In this document: positions 1 to 5,940 of the stretch, one piece after another
How positions within the stretch are numbered: the stretch's first letter is position 1
Layout of the letters: each line of letters opens with the position of its first letter
Source: Methylocystaceae bacterium
GTDB lineage: Bacteria; Pseudomonadota; Alphaproteobacteria; Rhizobiales; Beijerinckiaceae
Direction: 5' to 3'
DNA length: 7,617 nt
NCBI GenBank assembly: GCA_003152255.1
Contig: PLZT01000651.1
Coordinates: forward strand, 25,984-33,600
Program-made: the position numbers and the translations under genes
The notes under the pieces: model-generated
Database searches by the model: none
Seen by the model: the letters and a program-made list of their open reading frames with translations, nothing else
Told to the model about the DNA's origin: nothing

Positions 1-602
1 TCATGCGGCAAGGTGATGTTCAGGCCGACGCTCATGGCGCCCGCGTCGAGCGCGCCGCGATTGGCGGCCTCCATGATGCCGGGCCCGCCGCCGGTGATGA
101 TCGCCAGCCGGCCGCCGTTCGCCATGGGCGGGGCGGCGCCGACCAGCGCGCCGAACTCCCGCGCGATGTCATAATATATTGATTTATCGGAAATTCTTTG
201 GCTGATCGCCGCTTCCTGGGCCAGCGCCGCGTCATCGGGTCGCGCGGCCAAGGCGCATTGCGCCGCCAGCAGCCGCGCCGCCGCCGCCGAGGGTTCGACC
301 AGGCGCGTGGAGCCGAACACCACGATCGTATCCGTGACGCCATGACTCCGCAACTGTAGCTCGGCCTTGAGATAATCCAGTTCGAGTCGCGGGCCGCGGG
401 CGTCTCCGCTGGCGAGGAAATCAATATCCGCGCCGGCTTCCCGATAGGCCGGGCCGTCGAGCAGCGCGCGGACCCGGGCGATGGCCGACGGGTCCTCGAC
501 CTCCGGTTTGGGCCGGCATCCCGGCAGGGGCTCCCGCCGCCGGACAGGGTGCGGCGGCGAGGGGATGCGCCTTTCCCCGCCATGCTCCTTTTTCTCTTCC
601 AT
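1..602 (-). CDS. LOG-family (TIGR00730-like) protein, 3' end outside window
   Basis: The first 200 residues are present; the frame is still open at the left edge, so the C-terminus is missing. The visible LOG-family marks are FGSTR at residues 96-100, [14 protein letters not shown] at about 171-184, and GLNITLPH at 193-200. The PGGxGTxEE active-site segment would lie beyond the edge. Known members are cytosolic Rossmann-fold enzymes that cleave the N-glycosidic bond of nucleoside 5'-monophosphates (cytokinin-activating LOG, bacterial PpnN); many are misannotated as lysine decarboxylases. The substrate here cannot be told. The ATG at 602-600 is chosen because a GGAGGG ribosome binding site (613-618) lies about 10 bases upstream. 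The first 40 residues are rich in Pro, Arg and Lys and look like a disordered extension. It is divergent from yebC, with 119 bases between starts. Family call is firm; exact function is inferred. Confidence 0.9.
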   Translation of the reverse strand, partial: MEEKKEHGGERRIPSPPHPVRRREPLPGCRPKPEVEDPSAIARVRALLDGPAYREAGADIDFLASGDARGPRLELDYLKAELQLRSHGVTDTIVVFGSTRLVEPSAAAARLLAAQCALAARPDDAALAQEAAISQRISDKSIYYDIAREFGALVGAAPPMANGGRLAIITGGGPGIMEAANRGALDAGAMSVGLNITLPH

Positions 603-721
603 GGTCTTTGGTCCCTCCGCCCGACGCCTTCCTTTATTTCCATTGCGGGCCGGCGTATATGGGCCGCGATGGCCCGGCGGGCGGGCGGCAAGGACGAGAT
701 AGGGACGACGGGGCGGTTTCA
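603..721. promoter_or_regulatory. Divergent promoter region between the LOG-family gene and yebC
   Basis: This 119-base gap separates two divergent starts, so it must carry promoters for both genes unless transcription enters from elsewhere. On the plus strand a TATAT stretch at 656-660 is the only A/T-rich hexamer-like motif, about 60 bases before the yebC start, with no convincing -35 partner. On the minus strand the GGAGGG ribosome binding site of the LOG-family gene is clear (613-618). No operator-like palindrome stands out. The regulatory role follows from geometry only. Confidence 0.3.
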
Positions 722-1468
722 ATGGCGGGACATAGTCAGTTCAAGAACATTATGCATAAGAAGGGCAAGCAGGACGCGATCCGCTCGAAGCTCTTCGGCA
801 AATTAGCCCGTGAAATCACCGTCGCGGCCAAAATGGGCTTGCCCGATCCCAATATGAACGCGCGTCTGCGCGCCGCCGTGCTGGCCGCCCGGGCCGAAAA
901 CATGCCCAAGGACAATATCGAGCGCGCGATCAAGAAAGCCTCGGGCGCCGACGCCGAGAACTACGACGAGGTGCGTTACGAAGGCTACGCGCCGGGCGGC
1001 GTCGCGATCATCATCGAGGCCCTGACCGACAATCGCAACCGCACGGCGGGCGAGGTACGCTCCTATTTCACCAAGGCTGGCGGCGCCCTCGCGGAAACCG
1101 GGGCGGTGTCCTTCATGTTCGATCGGGTGGGGCTCGTGGAGTTCGATCGCAAGGTCGCTTCGGAAGACGCCATCATGGAGGCGGCGCTCGAGGCCGGGGC
1201 GGACGATGTGTCCTCCAGCGAGGACTCGCACGAGGTCATCACCTCGCTCGAAGGTCTGCGCGACGTGGCCAAGGCGTTGGAGGCGAAATTCGGCGACTCG
1301 AAGAAAGCCGCGCTGACCTGGCGTCCGCAAAACATGATCGCGGTCGATGACGAGGCCGGCGAGAAAATTCTGAAGCTGATCGGATCGCTCGAGGATAACG
1401 ACGACGTGCAGAACGTCTATGTGAACGCCGAGTTTTCGGACGCGCTGGTCGCGAAAATGTCAGGCTAG
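722..1468 (+). CDS. yebC: YebC/PmpR/TACO1-family protein
   Basis: The 248-residue product has the full family length and signature: [18 protein letters not shown] at the N-terminus, LRAAV at 49-53, [20 protein letters not shown] at 86-105, and [12 protein letters not shown] near the C-terminus (227-238). Members are cytosolic three-domain proteins, described as transcriptional regulators (PmpR) and more recently as ribosome-associated factors that help translation of difficult motifs, like mitochondrial TACO1. The frame is open further upstream, but the conserved MAGHS start at 722 decides the N-terminus; a GGGGCGG stretch lies about 10 bases upstream as a weak ribosome binding site. In many proteobacteria yebC sits directly before ruvC-ruvA-ruvB; here the next plus-strand gene is an isoprenoid synthase, so that linkage is absent. 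Family identity is very secure; the molecular role in this host is inferred. Confidence 0.97.
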   Translation: MAGHSQFKNIMHKKGKQDAIRSKLFGKLAREITVAAKMGLPDPNMNARLRAAVLAARAENMPKDNIERAIKKASGADAENYDEVRYEGYAPGGVAIIIEALTDNRNRTAGEVRSYFTKAGGALAETGAVSFMFDRVGLVEFDRKVASEDAIMEAALEAGADDVSSSEDSHEVITSLEGLRDVAKALEAKFGDSKKAALTWRPQNMIAVDDEAGEKILKLIGSLEDNDDVQNVYVNAEFSDALVAKMSG

Positions 1469-1477
1469 TCCGATTGG

Positions 1478-1494
1478 CGCGAGCGCGTTTTCAT
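1478..1494 (+). terminator. Weak terminator-like GC hairpin after yebC
   Basis: Ten bases after the yebC stop a short GCGCGAGCGCG stretch is followed by TTTT. The perfect stem is only three to four pairs, so it is a marginal intrinsic terminator. No better candidate lies between yebC and the next plus-strand gene. Confidence 0.22.
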
Positions 1495-1507
1495 GCCCGC
1501 GTAACGT

Positions 1508-1591
1508 TCACAAGGCGCCGAGGACCACGGCGCCCGCGAACACAAAAGCGGCCGCCACCGCGCAGAGACCGAGCGTCAAACTGTTGATCAT
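1508..1591 (-). CDS. 27-residue single-span membrane protein (hypothetical)
   Basis: An ATG at 1591-1589 opens 27 codons ending in TGA at 1510-1508. The product starts MINSLTLGLC and continues as an almost unbroken hydrophobic stretch of Ala, Val, Phe, Leu and Gly to its end (GAVVLGAL), which would span the membrane once. It has no charged residues. The ribosome binding site is strong: GGGGAG at about 1598-1603, six bases before the ATG. It lies alone between yebC and the prenyl synthase gene, on the opposite strand from both. Small uncharged one-span proteins of this type occur in alphaproteobacteria and are often missed because of length. No function can be assigned. Support for it being real is the ribosome binding site, the coherent membrane segment and the otherwise unexplained 277-base gap; a chance frame is possible. 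Confidence 0.6.
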   Translation of the reverse strand: MINSLTLGLCAVAAAFVFAGAVVLGAL

Positions 1592-1745
1592 TCTCAACTC
1601 CCCTTGTTTTCATGCGCGTCGTCGCTTCGCGACAGGGTAGTTAAAGCAATCCTAATGCCGCGCGCCGCGAGTCCGCCCCGTTTTGAAACGCCGGCGAATT
1701 TGCTAGGGGCGGAGCGAGTTGTTTCTTGAAAGGCGAGGCCATCGC

Positions 1746-2678
1746 ATGAACGTCGCGGACCGCGTGGACGACTTTATCCCCCGGCTCGAAAGCGCCGCCG
1801 GGGCGACCGAGACCGCGCTCGACGCGCTGCTGGCGCCGGCGGCGCTCGAAGGCGAGATCTCGCGGCCCGCCCGCCTGCTGGAGGCCATGCGCTATGCGAC
1901 GCTGGGCGGCGGCAAGAGGCTGCGGCCCTTTCTGGTCATCGAATCGGCCCGGCTTTTCGGCGTTGCCGGCGACGGCCCGCTTCGAACGGCTTGCGCGCTG
2001 GAGATGATCCATTGCTACTCGCTCGTGCATGACGATCTGCCGGCGATGGACGACGACGATCTGCGGCGAGGACGACCGACCGCGCATAAGGCTTTTGACG
2101 AAGCCACCGCCATTCTGGCCGGCGACGGACTGCTGACTTACGCCTTCGACGTGCTCGCCGATCCCGCGACGCATGCCGATCCGGCAGTTCGCGCGGCCCT
2201 GGTGCTGGCGCTGGCCCGCGCCGCCGGACTTGGCGGGATGGTTGGCGGGCAGGCGCTGGATCTCGCCGCCGAAACCGCCGGCCGGCCCCTGGCGCAGGAC
2301 GAAATCCTCACCCTTCAGGCGATGAAGACCGGCGCGCTGCTGCGCTTCGCCGTCGACGCCGGCGCCATTTTGGGGAAAGCCGACGCCGCCCAGGCGCGGG
2401 CGCTGTCGCGCTATGGCTCCGCGCTCGGCGCGGCCTTTCAGGTCGCCGACGATATTCTGGACGCGGCGGGCGACACGGCGGTGCTCGGCAAACGCGCCGG
2501 CAAGGACGCCGAACGCGGCAAGGCGACGCTGGTCGGGCTGCTGGGGCTCGACGCCGCCCGCGGCCGCCGCGATTCGCTGGTCGAAGAGGCGATTGCCGCG
2601 CTCGACGAGACGGGATTAGGAGCGGCGACCGGGACGCTGAAGGAGGCGGCGCGCTTCGTCGCCTGGCGCAACAACTGA
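1746..2678 (+). CDS. ispA: Polyprenyl diphosphate synthase, probable (2E,6E)-farnesyl diphosphate synthase
   Basis: The product (310 residues, close to E. coli IspA) condenses isopentenyl diphosphate with allylic diphosphates in the cytosol, feeding undecaprenyl carrier, quinone and hopanoid or carotenoid synthesis. Family motifs appear in order: GGGKRLRP (54-61), first Asp-rich motif DDLPAMDDDDLRRG (96-109), GQALDL (168-173), MKTGALL (193-199), second Asp-rich motif DDILD (235-239) and a GKDAERGKATL tail motif (252-262). The first Asp-rich motif has the two-residue insertion of bacterial enzymes, and Tyr91, five residues before it, is the aromatic size gate expected for C15 product; geranylgeranyl synthase is the main alternative. 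I chose the ATG at 1746, with GCGAGG just upstream; an in-frame TTG at 1719 would add nine residues. The DUF1345 gene follows after 11 bases. The xseB and dxs neighbours common for ispA are not present on either side. Confidence 0.9.
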   Translation: MNVADRVDDFIPRLESAAGATETALDALLAPAALEGEISRPARLLEAMRYATLGGGKRLRPFLVIESARLFGVAGDGPLRTACALEMIHCYSLVHDDLPAMDDDDLRRGRPTAHKAFDEATAILAGDGLLTYAFDVLADPATHADPAVRAALVLALARAAGLGGMVGGQALDLAAETAGRPLAQDEILTLQAMKTGALLRFAVDAGAILGKADAAQARALSRYGSALGAAFQVADDILDAAGDTAVLGKRAGKDAERGKATLVGLLGLDAARGRRDSLVEEAIAALDETGLGAATGTLKEAARFVAWRNN

Positions 2679-2689
2679 TCGGACAGGCC

Positions 2690-3406
2690 ATGACGGACCA
2701 GCCGCGCCACGACCGGCGCGAAAGAAAATCGGCGCTGCTGAAGCCGTTTCGCGTCATCAGGGCGCGGCCGCGCCTGCTCGTTTGCGCTCTGTTGGGCTTC
2801 GCTGTCGGCCTGGTCTTGCCGGAGTATATGCGCGCCGCGACGCGCGCGCTTATCGCCTGGAATATCGCGGTTCTTTCATATCTTGTCGCCGCGGCGCATC
2901 TCGTCGCCCAGTCCGATCACGAAGGCGTGCGCCGCCACGCGCGGTTTCAGGACGAGGGGCGCCTCGTCATCCTGCTGCTGGCGATCGGCACGGCCTGCGC
3001 CTCGATCGGCGCGATCGTCTTGGAGCTTGGCCCGGTCAAGAACATGGAGGGCTGGCCGAAGGCGTTGCATCTCGGGCTGACGATCCTGACCGTGGTCGAC
3101 AGCTGGATGTTCATGCACCTGACCTTCGCCTTTCATTACGCGCATGAATATTACGACGAAAGCGAGGCCTGTCCCGACAAGAAGCCGGAGGAACGCGGCG
3201 GCCTGATCTTTCCCGGCGGCGAGCAGCCGAGCTATGTCGATTTCCTCTATTACGCCTATGTGATCGGGCTGGCGTCGCAGACGGCCGATGTCTCCACCAC
3301 CTCGCGCGGCATGCGCATTCTTACGGCGGTGCATGGCACGCTGTCGTTTTTCTACAATCTGGCGATCATGGGGCTGACGGTGAATATAACGAGCGGGTTT
3401 ATCTAA
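2690..3406 (+). CDS. DUF1345 family integral membrane protein
   Basis: The 238-residue protein matches the DUF1345 pattern as I know it: a basic N-terminus (1-27), hydrophobic spans at about 28-45, 52-73, 91-112, 125-150, 184-200 and 209-231, and conserved cores FQDEGRLVILLL (86-97), DSWMFMHLTFAFHYAHEYY (137-155) and YVDFLYYAYVIGLASQTADV (182-201). These are inner-membrane proteins of unknown function; nothing here allows a specific activity. It starts 11 bases after the prenyl synthase stop, so the two are probably co-transcribed, but I do not infer a pathway link from that. The ribosome binding site is modest (GGACAGG before the ATG). The gene ends in TAA 30 bases before a mosaic palindromic repeat. 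Confidence 0.85.
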   Translation: MTDQPRHDRRERKSALLKPFRVIRARPRLLVCALLGFAVGLVLPEYMRAATRALIAWNIAVLSYLVAAAHLVAQSDHEGVRRHARFQDEGRLVILLLAIGTACASIGAIVLELGPVKNMEGWPKALHLGLTILTVVDSWMFMHLTFAFHYAHEYYDESEACPDKKPEERGGLIFPGGEQPSYVDFLYYAYVIGLASQTADVSTTSRGMRILTAVHGTLSFFYNLAIMGLTVNITSGFI

Positions 3407-3436
3407 CGGTCACGCCGATTCGAAAGGCCGTTTAGA

Positions 3437-3538
3437 GTGCTTTTTAGCAAAAGTGGACGCCGGTTTTGCCTCGGAAAGCACGACAAAACAAAGGAATCTA
3501 GAGTCTTTCCGGTTCAATCTAAGCCGGAAAGACTCTAG
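3437..3538. repeat. Intergenic mosaic palindromic element (rhizobial RIME-like)
   Basis: Two hairpin units sit side by side between convergent genes. Unit one is a nested palindrome: outer arms GTGCTTT (3437-3443) and AAAGCAC (3475-3481), inner arms GCAAAA (3447-3452) and TTTTGC (3464-3469), around a GTGGACGCCGG core. Then comes an ACAAAACAAAGGAAT linker and unit two, a 15-base perfect inverted repeat with arms CTAGAGTCTTTCCGG (3498-3512) and its complement at 3524-3538. The order (GTGG-x-CCGGTTTTGC, AAAACAAAG, then a CTAGAG-bounded palindrome) is the layout I recall for dispersed intergenic mosaic elements of Rhizobiales. Its other copies cannot be checked in this window. Its right end overlaps the stop codon of the protease gene. 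Confidence 0.6.
3498..3538. terminator. Strong 15-bp hairpin between convergent genes, possible bidirectional terminator
   Basis: The perfect 15-base-pair stem with an 11-base loop (3513-3523) lies between the ends of the DUF1345 gene and the protease gene. Read on the minus strand it is followed by a T-rich stretch (ATTCCTTTGTTTTG), so it could terminate or stabilise the protease transcript. On the plus strand no T-run follows, so termination there would be weaker. It also belongs to the mosaic repeat; the terminator role is inferred. Confidence 0.4.
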
Positions 3539-4983
3539 CCGCCGATCACCGTCGTGAACACCTGCCCGCCGCGTCCCACGGTGATCTTCCAGTAATAGGA
3601 CTTGGCGCTCGTGATCTGTTCGAGATCGCGCGTCGTGGCGATTTTCTTGTCGTTAATGGCAATAATCACGTCGCCTTTTTGCAGATTGAGCCGCTGCGCC
3701 ACGGAGCCGTCCTCGATTTCGCTGGCCACCACGCCGGTCGAAACCCCCTGGACGGAGAGTTCCTCGGCCACCGCCGGCGAGATGTTCTCGAACGTCGCGC
3801 CGGCGAAGGGGTTCTGGCCCTTGAGTTTAACGGGATCGCGCGCCGGGATTTCCGGCGCGGTGACGAGCTTCATCGGCGCGACGATCTTCTTTCCGCCGCG
3901 CAAGACGCCAAGGCTCGCCACGCCGCCGAGCGGCTTTGTCGCGAGCCGGTAGCCGACCGCCTCGGGATCGTCCGCGATCTGGCCGTCGACCGAAACGATC
4001 ACGTCGCCCCGCTTGAGGCCGGCTTCCGCCGCCGGTCCCTTGGGGTCGAGATCGGCGAGCAACGCGCCGGTGGGGCGCTCCAGCCCGAGACTCTCGGCGA
4101 TTTCCCGCGACAGCGTTTGCAGCGTCGCGCCGAGCCAGGGGCGGCGCACTTGCTTGCCGCCGCTCTTGGCCGCCGCGACGACGATCTTGACCATGTTGAC
4201 GGGAATCGCGAAGCCGATGCCGACCGATCCACCGGATTTCGAGAAAATCGCCGAATTGACGCCGATCATGCGCCCGTTCATATCGACCAGCGGTCCGCCG
4301 GAATTGCCCGGATTAATGGCGGCGTCGGTCTGAATGAAGAATCCGTAGTCGGAAATGCCGACCTGCGTGCGGGCCAGCGCCGAGACGATTCCCTGAGTCA
4401 CGGTCTGTCCGACGGCGAAGGGATTGCCGATGGCGAGAACGAGATCGCCGACTTCGAGCGCATCCGAATCGCCCAGTTCCATCACCGGAAAATTGCCGCC
4501 CTCGGTCAGTTTCAGCACGGCGAGATCGGTGCGCGGATCGCGCAGCAGGATTTTGGCGGGAATCTCGCGCTTGTCGGCCAGCGACACCTTAACGTCGGTC
4601 ATGCCCTCGATGACATGATGATTGGTCACGACGAGGCCGGAGGCGTCGACGATGACTCCCGACCCCAGCGATTGCGCGATGTTGCGCCCGGGCTGTCCGC
4701 CGCTCTCGCCAAAGAAGCGGCGGAAGATCGGATCGTCGAAAAACGGATTGGCGGGGGTGTGGTCGACGCGCGAGGCGAAGACATTGACGACGGCGGGCTG
4801 CGCCTTCTTCACCACCGGCGCGAAGGAGAGGAGGGCGTCCGCGCGCGATTGCGGTATGACCCGTTCCTGCGGAGCGGGCGTCGTCTGCGCCAAGGCCATT
4901 TTTGTCGCGGCGCGCGGCAAGAAGATCGCGCCGATCAAGCAGATCGACGCGCCGACGATCACAAAACGCGGAAAGGGTCGCAT
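3535..4983 (-). CDS. degQ: Do-family periplasmic serine endoprotease (DegP/DegQ/HtrA-like)
   Basis: The 482-residue protein is a typical HtrA protease with one trypsin-like and two PDZ domains, acting in the periplasm on misfolded proteins. An N-terminal hydrophobic segment (about 7-23) leads to a plausible signal cleavage after ALA32. The catalytic triad is visible: His123 in TNHHV, Asp153 in RTDLAVL, Ser228 in GNSGGP. The flexible LA loop carries FFDDPIFRRFFG (81-92). PDZ1 spans roughly 282-375 and PDZ2 390-480. DegP and DegQ cannot be separated by eye; the symbol marks the family. The ATG at 4983 has GGAG five bases upstream. The gene lies 110 bases downstream of rplS on the same strand. 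The TAG stop falls inside the right arm of the palindromic repeat at 3524-3538, so the repeat supplies the C-terminal end (VIGG). Confidence 0.95.
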   Translation of the reverse strand: MRPFPRFVIVGASICLIGAIFLPRAATKMALAQTTPAPQERVIPQSRADALLSFAPVVKKAQPAVVNVFASRVDHTPANPFFDDPIFRRFFGESGGQPGRNIAQSLGSGVIVDASGLVVTNHHVIEGMTDVKVSLADKREIPAKILLRDPRTDLAVLKLTEGGNFPVMELGDSDALEVGDLVLAIGNPFAVGQTVTQGIVSALARTQVGISDYGFFIQTDAAINPGNSGGPLVDMNGRMIGVNSAIFSKSGGSVGIGFAIPVNMVKIVVAAAKSGGKQVRRPWLGATLQTLSREIAESLGLERPTGALLADLDPKGPAAEAGLKRGDVIVSVDGQIADDPEAVGYRLATKPLGGVASLGVLRGGKKIVAPMKLVTAPEIPARDPVKLKGQNPFAGATFENISPAVAEELSVQGVSTGVVASEIEDGSVAQRLNLQKGDVIIAINDKKIATTRDLEQITSAKSYYWKITVGRGGQVFTTVIGG

Positions 4984-5034
4984 CCGAGCTCCATGGCGAG
5001 GGCGTCGGATCGGTCCGGCCGCGGCGCGGCTCTG

Positions 5035-5077
5035 GCGTCCAGGCGCCGCGGGGTTTGGCTGGCGGGCGCCTGGGCGC
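5035..5077 (-). other. GC-rich inverted repeat between rplS and the protease gene
   Basis: CCAGGCGCC at 5039-5047 is the exact complement of GGCGCCTGG at 5065-5073. Pairing extends outward through one G-T wobble to give a 13-pair stem (5035-5047 with 5065-5077) and a 17-base loop. It starts 16 bases after the rplS stop and lies about 50 bases before the protease start. No T-run follows on the minus strand, so it is not a standard intrinsic terminator. It could stabilise the 3' end of the rplS message or reduce read-through. Confidence 0.45.
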
Positions 5078-5093
5078 GCCGCCGGCGACGGGA

Positions 5094-5483
5094 TTACTTG
5101 CTCGCGGGCGCGGCCTTGGGCTTGGTGTCGACGCGCTCGGCGATGCGCGCCGATTTGCCGCGGCGATCACGCAGATAATACAGCTTGGCGCGGCGGACCC
5201 TGCCGCGACGGACCAGCTTGATCGAATCGATCAACGGCGCATGGAGCGGAAACACGCGTTCCACGCCTTCGCCGTAGGAAATCTTGCGGACGGTGAAGCT
5301 CTCGTTGAGCCCGCCGCCGTTGCGCGCGATGACGACGCCTTCATAGGCCTGAACGCGCGAGCGCTCGCCTTCCTTCACCTTCACATTGACAATCACCGTG
5401 TCGCCGGGGCGAAACTCCGGGATGACCTTGCCCTCAATGAGCTTGGCCGCCTGTTCGGCGTTGATTTCTTCGATGATATTCAC
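5094..5483 (-). CDS. rplS: 50S ribosomal protein L19
   Basis: The 129-residue product is L19, which lies at the 30S-50S interface of the ribosome. Recognisable stretches are the N-terminal [10 protein letters not shown], the core [20 protein letters not shown] (24-43), [20 protein letters not shown] (45-64), and [20 protein letters not shown] then [20 protein letters not shown]. The frame is open further upstream, but the start is taken as GTG at 5483-5481, because L19 normally begins M-N-I-I and an AGGAG ribosome binding site lies six bases before it. A short Lys/Pro/Ala tail (KPKAAPASK) ends the protein. The usual rpsP-rimM-trmD genes are not upstream; a tRNA-Gly gene on the other strand is there instead. 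The protease gene follows in the same direction. Confidence 0.97.
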   Translation of the reverse strand: MNIIEEINAEQAAKLIEGKVIPEFRPGDTVIVNVKVKEGERSRVQAYEGVVIARNGGGLNESFTVRKISYGEGVERVFPLHAPLIDSIKLVRRGRVRRAKLYYLRDRRGKSARIAERVDTKPKAAPASK

Positions 5484-5501
5484 GTTAAACTCCTGCCGTT
5501 T

Positions 5502-5548
5502 CGTCTTTGTCCGCCATGTTTGGCGGATGACGAGCGTTTCGGGACGCT
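5502..5548 (-). promoter_or_regulatory. Two tandem hairpins in the rplS 5' leader
   Basis: Just upstream of the rplS ribosome binding site the minus strand can fold into AGCGT/ACGCT (5533-5537 with 5544-5548) and TCCGCC/GGCGGA (5510-5515 with 5522-5527), the second extendable through CGTC/GACG at 5502-5505 and 5529-5532. This leaves only a short gap to the AGGAG motif. Ribosomal protein leaders often carry autoregulatory structures, and an L19 leader is known in Firmicutes, but I recognise no established motif here. The folding is seen in the sequence; the control role is a guess. Confidence 0.3.
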
Positions 5549-5633
5549 GTTTTAGTTGAGCCCGGTCCCCTACACGAAGCGGAGCAAAATGTCGATAGGG
5601 GCGCACCGTTACGAAAATTCGTCAGCGCGGCTG

Positions 5634-5664
5634 TTGCAAAGCAAATTCGTTTGCGTCATATAAC
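5634..5664 (+). promoter_or_regulatory. Probable promoter of the tRNA-Gly gene
   Basis: TTGCAA at 5634-5639 and CATATA at 5657-5662 form a sigma70-like pair with 17-base spacing; the overlapping TATAAC (5659-5664) would give 19. The tRNA begins about 40 bases later, a suitable leader length. The spacer contains a short dyad, GCAAA-TTCG-TTTGC (5641-5654). Confidence 0.45.
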
Positions 5665-5701
5665 GCCCCGCGCCCGGTTCGGTGGACCGGCGGAAACGGA
5701 T

Positions 5702-5776
5702 GCGGGTGTAGCTCAGGGGTAGAGCACAACCTTGCCAAGGTTGGGGTCGAGGGTTCGAATCCCTTCGCCCGCTCCA
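5702..5776 (+). tRNA. tRNA-Gly, anticodon GCC
   Basis: A complete cloverleaf can be folded: acceptor stem GCGGGTG (5702-5708) with CGCCCGC (5766-5772, one T-G pair), D arm GCTC-AGGGGTA-GAGC, anticodon stem CAACC/GGTTG around TTGCCAA with the anticodon GCC at 5734-5736, and T arm GAGGG-TTCGAAT-CCCTT. The discriminator base is T and the CCA end is encoded (5774-5776). It reads GGC and GGU glycine codons. It stands alone, with its own promoter-like sequence and an intrinsic terminator, and accessory genes follow its 3' end, as is common where mobile DNA uses tRNA genes as attachment sites. Confidence 0.97.
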
Positions 5777-5807
5777 GTTTCCCTCAATAAATGCAAGACG
5801 TTACAAG

Positions 5808-5827
5808 ACGCCCTTCGGGGCGTTTTT
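5808..5827 (+). terminator. Intrinsic terminator after tRNA-Gly
   Basis: ACGCCC-TTCG-GGGCGT (5808-5823) forms a six-pair stem with a stable TTCG tetraloop, followed directly by TTTT. It lies 32 bases after the tRNA CCA end and is the clearest Rho-independent terminator in the window. On the minus strand the same stem is followed by a less regular T-containing stretch, so it could also help end transcription of the toxin gene. Confidence 0.85.
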
Positions 5828-5851
5828 GCTTTCCCGCCAGCTGGGTGAGCA

Positions 5852-5937
5852 ATAGGTAAGCAGGCGACGCGTTTTGGCGTTTCAAACGAAACCGCCCCGC
5901 CCACAATCGCCCGCCTGCAAGCCGAAATCGCTTCGAG
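5852..5937 (+). pseudogene. Possible remnant reading frame between tRNA-Gly and the toxin gene
   Basis: A plus-strand frame with no good start reads GKQATRFGVSNETAPP and then TIARLQAEIAS, a composition that looks like real protein (polar linker, then a short helix) rather than random translation of GC-rich DNA. A GTGAGC just upstream is one base out of frame. After about 5937 the frame runs antisense into the toxin gene and loses this character. It may be the N-terminal end of a small gene cut by arrival of the accessory segment. I do not recognise the family, and chance is a serious alternative. Confidence 0.22.
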
Positions 5938-5940
5938 TTG

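Noticed and set aside
32..691. 219-residue minus-strand open frame at the left edge
   Set aside because: It is in a different frame from the LOG-family protein on the same strand. Its product is Arg/Pro-rich with no family features, whereas the other frame shows the FGSTR and [11 protein letters not shown] motifs.
608..721. Upstream extension of the yebC frame
   Set aside because: Family members start at MAGHS; the extra residues are Gly/Arg-rich noise covering the divergent promoter region.
1683..1707. TTGAAA at 1683-1688 with GCTAGG as a promoter for ispA
   Set aside because: The spacing is only about 13 bases and the -10 match is poor, so no promoter is called.
3679..5178. 499-residue plus-strand open frame opposite the protease gene
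   Set aside because: Long open frames antisense to GC-rich genes are common. The product is a His/Asp/Arg-rich mirror with no domain, while the minus strand encodes an intact HtrA protease.
5484..5606. N-terminal extension of the L19 frame to an upstream ATG
   Set aside because: It would add about 41 residues not found in L19. The GTG at 5483 has an AGGAG ribosome binding site and gives the normal NIIEEI start.
5794..5810. Two CAAGACG copies after the tRNA as possible attachment-site repeats
   Set aside because: Seven bases, three bases apart, is too short and too close to argue for an att site; they are better seen as part of the sequence leading into the terminator.
5713..5904. Minus-strand frame containing GAGEGIRTLDPNLGKV
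   Set aside because: This is the familiar false protein produced by translating the antisense of a tRNA gene; the tRNA-Gly fold explains the sequence.
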